Source of the DNA: JBKJTP01 sp046590195
GTDB lineage: Bacteria; Bacteroidota; Ignavibacteria; Palsa-1295
Reading direction: 5' to 3'
Assembly (NCBI GenBank): GCA_046590195.1
Contig: JBKJTP010000244.1
Location: forward strand, 1 to 9,124
Length of the DNA: 9,124 bases
Shown: one piece after another, positions 1 through 5,196 of the stretch
How positions within the stretch are numbered: position 1 is the first letter of the stretch
How the letters are laid out: every line of letters starts with the position of its first letter
Translations under genes and position numbers: made by a program
Notes under the pieces: generated by a model
What the model saw: only the letters and a program-made list of their open reading frames with translations
What the model was told of the DNA's origin: nothing
Database searches by the model: none

Positions 1-1050
1 CGCGAAATCAAGATCTTCGACAGAATTCGATGTCGGGCCAAGCGGAAACGCCTGATCGACAGAGTCACCATCCTGAATCCCGATCAGCAATCCAGTGAGT
101 GTTGAACCGGCGATCACAAGTCCATCTCTACCAATGGTGAGTGCATTGATCGGATTCGATTCGGCTCTATCACGTGGTATATAACGCCAGGTGATCGGTC
201 CTAGTGACACAGTGCTGCCTAACTGCGCAGTCCCGCGCGGATCGAGTACGAACATGCTGATGCCCTGCACCGCCAACTCTCCAATCGGAATATTTCCGGC
301 AACCCCAACACCTGTAAGCTGAGCGAGCGCAACATCTACGCGCCTGAGACCCGAATCGCCCCCGACATAGACATCACCGAGATACGAGGCACCGGATTTC
401 AATGTACGATCGTTGCTCGCGATCGTGCTCCAAGAAGCCGGATTGTTAAGATTAAAAGTGGAGCTTGGTGTATATGCAACACCTCTTGAAAGCACGACAA
501 AGATCGTGTCGCGCAAAATAACGACCTGCTGCACCGCTTCCTGAGTTGGGAAACCTCCGAATGCAACGACAGTTTCTCCGAAGGCGCGCGTACGGCGGTT
601 GTAGACCGTCAGGCCGTAACTTGTTGCCAGGTACACTTTGTCTCCATCGATCACGATATCGTTGATCGACTTCTGGCCGAACTCCCGAATATCCATGATG
701 CTGCGCTCCTGACGAATGGTACCGCTCGTACGCGACCAGATGTCCAGCGACCCACTGCGACCACCGAAAAACGTATTGCCTTCTGGATCGACGGCAACTG
801 CGGTTAACTCATTGTCGGATAGTCCATTGGAGTTTCGGAGTTGCAAGATATCGTCGCGATCGAGAAGCTTCACTCTGAATGCACCGCCAGATGTTGCAGC
901 CCAGACATATTGCGAATCTTCAGACATCGCGACATCGGCTACGGAGCGCATCGACGTATAGGTACGCCACTCTCCGGGACGAAGCGATTGTGCGTTAGCG
1001 CTTCCGAACAAAGCGAGTGCAGAGAGAACGAAGAGGACTGACCTTGTCAT
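1..1050 (-). CDS. PorZ-like secreted beta-propeller protein, N-terminal part (3' end beyond window)
   Basis: The reading frame opens with ATG at 1048-1050 and stays open for 350 codons to the window edge, so the C-terminal part is missing. Residues 1-20 form a signal peptide: basic MTR, a hydrophobic core (VLFVLSALALF) and an SANA|QS cleavage site. The mature part has propeller-blade repeats: EWRTYTS near 27-33, NGLSDNEL near 74-81, GGRSGSLDIW near 96-105, and SINDIVIDGDKVYLATSYGL near 127-146. This order resembles the N-terminal propeller of PorZ, whose family member in Porphyromonas belongs to the type IX secretion attachment complex at the cell surface. Full-length PorZ proteins are roughly 750 or more residues with a C-terminal sorting domain, which cannot be seen here. 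The start lies 3 bases after the ribH stop, implying co-transcription. An alternative reading is a generic two-component-regulator-type propeller protein. The exported propeller is secure; the PorZ assignment is a family-level inference from memory. Confidence 0.75.
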   Translation of the reverse strand, partial: MTRSVLFVLSALALFGSANAQSLRPGEWRTYTSMRSVADVAMSEDSQYVWAATSGGAFRVKLLDRDDILQLRNSNGLSDNELTAVAVDPEGNTFFGGRSGSLDIWSRTSGTIRQERSIMDIREFGQKSINDIVIDGDKVYLATSYGLTVYNRRTRAFGETVVAFGGFPTQEAVQQVVILRDTIFVVLSRGVAYTPSSTFNLNNPASWSTIASNDRTLKSGASYLGDVYVGGDSGLRRVDVALAQLTGVGVAGNIPIGELAVQGISMFVLDPRGTAQLGSTVSLGPITWRYIPRDRAESNPINALTIGRDGLVIAGSTLTGLLIGIQDGDSVDQAFPLGPTSNSVEDLDFA

Positions 1051-1053
1051 GTG

Positions 1054-1530
1054 TTAGCGAATCTGATCCTTGACAGACTGTAGAACTGAGAGCGTTTCGA
1101 GAACGGTGAGTGCGGCCTCAGTACCCTTATTCTCATTGTCATCTTGAGCACGAGCATAGGCCTGCTCTGCGGTGTAAGTTGTAAGCACTCCGCACCCGAC
1201 TGGAAGGCAGTGCTTCATACCTACCTCATAAATGCCACGCATCGCTGCTTCTGAGACATGTTCGAAGTGTGTCGTCTCGCCCTTGATCACACATCCAAGC
1301 GCGATGAGCGCATGGTACTTCCCTGATCTGCCGAGAGCATCCAGAACCACCGGGATCTCGAATGCGCCAGGCACCTCGATCGTGTCGATCCGATCGTCAG
1401 AGCAACCGAACGCGATAAGCGCCCTGCGCGCACCACGCTCGAGCGCGGAGGTAATATCCTGATTCCATCGGCTTACGACAATGCCGATCCGGTAATTTCT
1501 GTCCTGAAGTTCTCCCTTGATGTAGGCCAT
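1054..1530 (-). CDS. ribH: 6,7-dimethyl-8-ribityllumazine synthase (lumazine synthase)
   Basis: The enzyme catalyses the penultimate riboflavin step: it condenses 5-amino-6-ribitylamino-uracil with 3,4-dihydroxy-2-butanone 4-phosphate in the cytoplasm. From ATG 1528-1530 the protein has 158 residues, the normal family length (about 155). Visible family motifs are the substrate-stacking region SRWN (20-23), VPGAFEIP (53-60), GCVIKGETTHFEHV (79-92) with the catalytic His88, GCGVLTT (112-118), Arg127 of the phosphate site, and NKGTEAA near the C-terminus. An in-frame GTG at 1573-1575 would add 15 residues (MRGTLIISDPSATLS), but the ATG gives the expected N-terminus and is preferred. Neither start has a convincing Shine-Dalgarno site. 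The ABC ATPase gene ends about 104 bases upstream, and the PorZ-like gene starts 3 bases after this stop. No FMN riboswitch is evident upstream, and no other rib gene is in the window. Confidence 0.97.
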   Translation of the reverse strand: MAYIKGELQDRNYRIGIVVSRWNQDITSALERGARRALIAFGCSDDRIDTIEVPGAFEIPVVLDALGRSGKYHALIALGCVIKGETTHFEHVSEAAMRGIYEVGMKHCLPVGCGVLTTYTAEQAYARAQDDNENKGTEAALTVLETLSVLQSVKDQIR

Positions 1531-1634
1531 TGAAAGCGTTGCTGAAGGGTCGGAGATGATGAGTGTGCCCCTCACTAACAGGCGTAAGCTTGGCTAGGCT
1601 CCAAGCAAGCAGTGCTTCGGTGAGGTAATTCGAG
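1531..1634. other. Longest gap inside the gene cluster (ABC ATPase to ribH)
   Basis: This 104-base gap is the only sizeable spacer between the GH57 start and the PorZ-like gene. It could hold an internal promoter for ribH and the PorZ-like gene, but I see no clear -35/-10 or Bacteroidota-type promoter pair. A short imperfect hairpin is possible at 1588-1606 (GCTTGG, 7-base loop, CCAAGC). It lacks a following T-run on the minus strand, so a terminator is not supported. If the GTG at 1573-1575 were the true ribH start, the gap would shrink to 59 bases. Confidence 0.4.
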
Positions 1635-2276
1635 CTACCCTTTGCCGAGCGGGATCGGGGTACAACTGGCGAATCTTGGCTCTGGAGGGATACTCGAAGC
1701 GGCCGCGAGGATCGTCATGCCGCGCTGGTGCTCCCGAAACAGCAGGTCCCAGAGGGTTGTAGCCGTGGCCGGATCCAAGCCTAGCGTGGGTTCGTCGAGG
1801 ATAAGGAGCATTGGCTCGCTGACGAGCGCGCGAGCCAGCTTTGTCCGACGGCGCTCACCTTCCGATAGTGCATTGGGAAATTCATCATTGATCGCGCCCA
1901 GCCCAAAACGATGCAAGGTGTCGATCAATCTCAGCTGAGATTCCTTCTTGGGTGCACCAATGAGTTCAAGTGGCAGTACGACGTTCTCTGCGACAGTTCG
2001 GTCAGCAATGAGTTCGACTCCTTCCGAGACGATGCCGATCGAACGTCTCAGCGGAGCGCCATTATTTTTGCCGTGAAGCTGCTGCCCGTTAACCTCGAGT
2101 TCACCGCTGCTTGGTGAGTACACTCCAAGGAGCAGTTTGATCAGTGTGGATTTTCCCGTGCCGCCAGGCGCTTCGATCAAACCGAACGACCCCTTCGACA
2201 GATCGAATGTCAGTTCGGAGATCGTTGCGGATCGTGAGCCCGGATAGGTGAAGCTGAGGTTTCGCGCTTTGATCAC
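1635..2276 (-). CDS. FtsE-like ABC transporter ATP-binding protein with atypical Q-loop and H-loop
   Basis: This is a 213-residue single nucleotide-binding domain of FtsE/LolD-like size. Visible motifs: A-loop Tyr11; Walker A APGGTGKST (36-44, Ala in place of the first Gly, which the family tolerates); signature LSEGERRR (137-144, second Gly replaced by Glu); Walker B LLILDEP (157-163) with the catalytic Glu162; D-loop LGLD (165-168). The phrase DRTVAENVVLPLE (92-104) is typical of FtsE. Two normally invariant positions differ. The Q-loop reads IGIVSEG (80-86) where FtsE has IGxVFQD. The switch His after Walker B is replaced in ILAAASS (189-195), where FtsE has MATHD. It probably binds ATP but may hydrolyse it slowly or in an unusual way. 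The GTG start (2274-2276) lies 3 bases after the yraN stop, with no Shine-Dalgarno site. No permease such as FtsX is in the window, so the partner is unknown. The ABC fold is certain; the FtsE assignment is tentative. Confidence 0.9.
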   Translation of the reverse strand: MIKARNLSFTYPGSRSATISELTFDLSKGSFGLIEAPGGTGKSTLIKLLLGVYSPSSGELEVNGQQLHGKNNGAPLRRSIGIVSEGVELIADRTVAENVVLPLELIGAPKKESQLRLIDTLHRFGLGAINDEFPNALSEGERRRTKLARALVSEPMLLILDEPTLGLDPATATTLWDLLFREHQRGMTILAAASSIPPEPRFASCTPIPLGKG

Positions 2277-2279
2277 AAC

Positions 2280-2633
2280 TCAGTAGAATGCGGCCATGTG
2301 ATGACGAACCTCCGTCTTGCCAAAGAGATGATCGATCGCCACGACATCGAATCGACAATCAACATCTTCGAGACTATTGACAGAGTAATACATACGTGCG
2401 ACCTTCTTCAATTGCGTTTGCTTTTGTCTGGTGATCGACTCTTCGGGCGTTCCGAATGCGTAATTGTTTCTGGCCTTCACCTCTACGAAAACAAGGGTCT
2501 TGTCGTCATAACAGACGATATCGATCTCGCCGATCTTTCCAAAGCGGAAATTTCGCTTGACGATCTTGTACCCCTTCTCCGCGAGGAACTTCGCGGCGTG
2601 CTCTTCCCAGTATTTAGCTTCGTCTTGAGTCAT
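2280..2633 (-). CDS. yraN: YraN/UPF0102 family nuclease-fold protein
   Basis: From ATG 2631-2633 the product has 117 residues, typical for UPF0102 (about 115-130). It carries the restriction-endonuclease-like core seen in this family and in Holliday-junction resolvases: Glu10/Glu11 in helix 1 (YWEEHAAKFL), GEIDIV (35-40) with Asp38, and FVEVKAR (49-55) with Glu51 and Lys53, forming the D...ExK metal site. The FGTPEESI segment and the following Lys-rich helix also fit. The biochemical role of the family is poorly defined; a DNA-processing role is an inference from the fold. The frame can be extended 33 codons further upstream inside rnhB, but that extension (Arg/Cys-rich) does not look like the family. 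The chosen start overlaps the rnhB 3' end by 20 bases, consistent with translational coupling. rnhB and yraN are commonly adjacent in bacteria, which supports both calls. Confidence 0.93.
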   Translation of the reverse strand: MTQDEAKYWEEHAAKFLAEKGYKIVKRNFRFGKIGEIDIVCYDDKTLVFVEVKARNNYAFGTPEESITRQKQTQLKKVARMYYSVNSLEDVDCRFDVVAIDHLFGKTEVRHHMAAFY

Positions 2634-3456
2634 TGGGTTGCAGGAGAATGTCACTTTCCTCTGCAAACATAAGCACGGTTTGGTCGGTCTCCATGTGAAG
2701 GAAACTCCGGCGATGGACCGGCGAGGGTCCATGCTGCTTCAACGCGGCTCGATGCTCGCGAGTCCCGTAGCCCTTATGCTGCTTGAAATTGTACTCGGGA
2801 TAGTGCTCATGAATATCCTTCATGATGTGGTCTCGAGTGACCTTGGCCATGACTGAGGCCGCTGCGATCAGGCGAGACTTTGCATCCCCTTCGATCACGG
2901 TCTTGAACTCATACGGCAATGAAGTGCGGAAATAATTACCATCAATAAGCAGCACGTCAGGCTTCTCTTCTGATTCCGAGAGCGTGGTCACTACCTGCTC
3001 GACCGCGATGGTCATCGCTTGCATCGTGGCTTGGAGGATGTTGATCTCGTCGATCGTCTGAGGACAGACGATCCCGATCCCGAATGCCTTCGCATGACAT
3101 TTGATGGCCAGGAAGTAGTCCTCCCGCTCCGCTTCCGTGAGTTGCTTAGAGTCGGTCAGCCCTTTCAGCTCCTTCGGGAATTTCTGGCACAGCTCATATG
3201 GGAAGATGACGGCGCCAGCTACCACAGGCCCGGCAAGAGGGCCACGGCCCGCTTCATCAACGCCCACGAGCGAATACAGCCCGCGCTTCCAAAAAGCGCG
3301 CTCTATCCCCCAGGTCAATGGCTTTCGAGCCTTCAGCTTGCGCGTTGATCTTGCTTGCCCTGATGGCCCACCTTCGGTGGCGACATTAGCTACTTGACCG
3401 GCCGTTAACTCAGGACCGATTGCAAGCTGTTTTTCTGAAAGTAGATCCTTGTTCAA
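2614..3456 (-). CDS. rnhB: Ribonuclease HII
   Basis: RNase HII cleaves RNA in RNA-DNA hybrids and removes single ribonucleotides misincorporated into DNA. The product has 280 residues from a TTG start (3454-3456). Family motifs: VGVDEAGRGPLAGPVVAGAVI (64-84) with catalytic Asp67 and Glu68, TDSKQL (101-106), LLIDGNYF (169-176) with Asp172, EGDAKSRLIAAASVMAKVTRD (189-209) with Asp191, and the substrate-binding HKGYGTREH region followed by GPSPVHRRSF. All four acidic metal ligands are present. The length exceeds the usual 200-230 residues because of a basic, low-complexity N-terminal stretch (about residues 1-46) and about 25 residues after HRRSF. The TTG overlaps the stop of the upstream Omp85 gene (TTGA), which favours this start. 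A second TTG at 3316-3318 would give a 234-residue protein closer to family size. The start is therefore uncertain, but the enzyme identity is not. Confidence 0.96.
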   Translation of the reverse strand: MNKDLLSEKQLAIGPELTAGQVANVATEGGPSGQARSTRKLKARKPLTWGIERAFWKRGLYSLVGVDEAGRGPLAGPVVAGAVIFPYELCQKFPKELKGLTDSKQLTEAEREDYFLAIKCHAKAFGIGIVCPQTIDEINILQATMQAMTIAVEQVVTTLSESEEKPDVLLIDGNYFRTSLPYEFKTVIEGDAKSRLIAAASVMAKVTRDHIMKDIHEHYPEYNFKQHKGYGTREHRAALKQHGPSPVHRRSFLHMETDQTVLMFAEESDILLQPNDSRRS

Positions 3457-5186
3457 ATTCTGGCAAGCAATCCGAAGTGGACTTTCGCGCGGTCGAAGCT
3501 TTCTCCACGGCTAAGTCCGATGCTGAGTGTGAGTACGCCAACTGGCGTCAGTTGCTGCACACCAATGCCGTAGCTAAGCGGAGTGGTGCGAACAGTTGAT
3601 GCATCACCGATGATCGGCGCGCGCTCCAACCATCCAGCATCCGTGAACAGGAAGAGATAGGATTGACGTGCCGTTAAAAACCGGTACTCCGCATTTATGT
3701 ACGCGAAGCGGCTTGCGATCAATTCATTCTCGCGGTAGCCTCGCAATGTCCTGGCCCCGCCAAGCCGCGTTAGATCACTTTGATCTAGCGTACTGCCGAA
3801 CACTGCTGTACGTTTTGCATGAAGTCGTAGCGCCAATATGAGCTTCGGGGTGAATGTTGACTGAAAAAGATGCAGAGCCAGCGCAAGCTCGCTCAATGTC
3901 GATGCACGAGAGATCGAGTCAGAGAGAAATCTATCAGGCCCATTCAATTGCTTCGATCCATAGCTACCCGCAAGTCGCAATAAGATCCCGCTCGTCGGTG
4001 CAAGCAATTCATCACGTGAGTCATACGTCGCAGACAATAGCGTCAGGAGCTTGCGACTGTTGAACGCGATGAATGGACTTTCCGGCAGATCGGTGGGAAT
4101 AATGCGATCGTAGAGCAGCGATGCATTCACATCAAGATTCTGGGTCAGCGAATACGTTAACCCACCCTGCATCTGAGTCGATACATAGCTCGAGTCTTGT
4201 TGAAACTGATCGAAGGATAGATTCAGATGAAGCGGATACGCAAAAAGCCAGGGCTCACGGTATTGGGCGGATAACCGCTGCGTGCCTTGCGACAAACTGC
4301 TGTAATGCACTGCAGCATCTCTTGCCGTCCCTGCAATATTACGAAAGCCAAGATCAACGAGCCCCGTGATGTATCCTGACTCGGTTGGAATCCGAGGCGG
4401 GTTATATCCCAGCACCGCATCGACCGTGGTTGTGCGAGCTTCAGCGACCTTGATCCTAACTTCGACGGTTGAATCATCGAGGAGATAAATCTGAGGCTGC
4501 TCCACTGCCTCGAAGTATCCGAGTCGCTCTAGCGCATCGCGTCCAGCTTCGACCCTGGATGGCACAAGTAATTCACCTTCTCGCAATCCAAACTCACGCG
4601 TGATGACATTCGCTCGAGTCGATGTATTGCCTTCAACTGAGATGCAGCCGATGCGTGCGACGCCATTCTTCTGAACTCGAAGATTGATCACGAGGCCTGC
4701 GCTATCTACATCGATGCTCTCAGTGTAGATCTTAGCTAACGGATATCCAGATCGCTCGTAATGCTCGAGCAATCCGCGAACATCCGATGCAAGAACTTCT
4801 GGATCGAGTAACTCTCCGGGCTCTGACTCAAAGGGTTGATCGACCAGATCACCATTGACGTTGATTCTGCTGATCACATACTTGCGTCCGCTCGTGATGT
4901 GGACCCTGAGATCTAGGATACTGTCATGGATCGGCGAGACAGAATCGATCCTGGCGAAATAATAACCACGTCGGATCAGGGCGCTCTTCGTCTCGCGCTG
5001 AATGCGTTGCAGTTCAAGCGTGAGTTCAGACCGCGAGCTGAAAACAATCGGTAGCTGCCGCGTTGCAAAGACTTCCTGCCGGATCTCCTGTTCACTCTCA
5101 ACTCCGATCCATCGAATGCTGCGCAACTCCTGCGCATGCGCAGTAGTGCAAAGCAATAACATGAGGACAATGATACGAGAGATCAA
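3453..5186 (-). CDS. Omp85-family outer-membrane assembly protein, short BamA/TamA-like form
   Basis: Proteins of this family insert or translocate proteins at the outer membrane. From TTG 5184-5186 the product has 577 residues and begins with a good signal peptide (MISRIIVLMLLLCTTAHA|QE). Three POTRA-like domains follow (roughly 20-100, 101-180, 181-257), each ending in a recognisable pattern such as RRGYYFARIDSV, RSGYPLAKIYT or RLGYFEAVE. The C-terminal half is a beta-barrel with the late-barrel phrase YDSRDELLAPTSG and the conserved LRGY motif (481-484, equivalent to VRGF). The C-terminus is LLARI, without the usual terminal aromatic residue. An in-frame ATG at 5283-5285 would add 33 residues, overlap the GH57 gene by 89 bases and bury the signal peptide, so the TTG, 10 bases after the GH57 stop, is preferred. 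Canonical BamA has five POTRAs and about 800 residues, so this is more like TamA or a secondary Omp85 protein. It overlaps rnhB by 4 bases. Confidence 0.93.
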   Translation of the reverse strand: MISRIIVLMLLLCTTAHAQELRSIRWIGVESEQEIRQEVFATRQLPIVFSSRSELTLELQRIQRETKSALIRRGYYFARIDSVSPIHDSILDLRVHITSGRKYVISRINVNGDLVDQPFESEPGELLDPEVLASDVRGLLEHYERSGYPLAKIYTESIDVDSAGLVINLRVQKNGVARIGCISVEGNTSTRANVITREFGLREGELLVPSRVEAGRDALERLGYFEAVEQPQIYLLDDSTVEVRIKVAEARTTTVDAVLGYNPPRIPTESGYITGLVDLGFRNIAGTARDAAVHYSSLSQGTQRLSAQYREPWLFAYPLHLNLSFDQFQQDSSYVSTQMQGGLTYSLTQNLDVNASLLYDRIIPTDLPESPFIAFNSRKLLTLLSATYDSRDELLAPTSGILLRLAGSYGSKQLNGPDRFLSDSISRASTLSELALALHLFQSTFTPKLILALRLHAKRTAVFGSTLDQSDLTRLGGARTLRGYRENELIASRFAYINAEYRFLTARQSYLFLFTDAGWLERAPIIGDASTVRTTPLSYGIGVQQLTPVGVLTLSIGLSRGESFDRAKVHFGLLARI

Positions 5187-5196
5187 TCGATCGAGG

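Noticed and set aside
1531..1575. GTG start at 1573-1575 for ribH (173 residues)
   Set aside because: The added residues do not fit the lumazine synthase N-terminus, and the ATG at 1528-1530 yields the expected 158-residue protein.
1588..1606. Hairpin GCTTGG-loop-CCAAGC between the ABC gene and ribH as a terminator
   Set aside because: The stem is only 6 bp and no T-run follows on the minus strand, so it is likely chance.
2298..2672. 124-residue open frame on the plus strand across yraN and the rnhB end
   Set aside because: It is antisense to two recognised genes, with no start context or motif of its own.
2634..2732. Extended N-terminus of the YraN protein (start at 2732)
   Set aside because: It would overlap rnhB by 119 bases and adds a segment unlike UPF0102 proteins; its sequence is a shadow of the conserved RNase HII frame.
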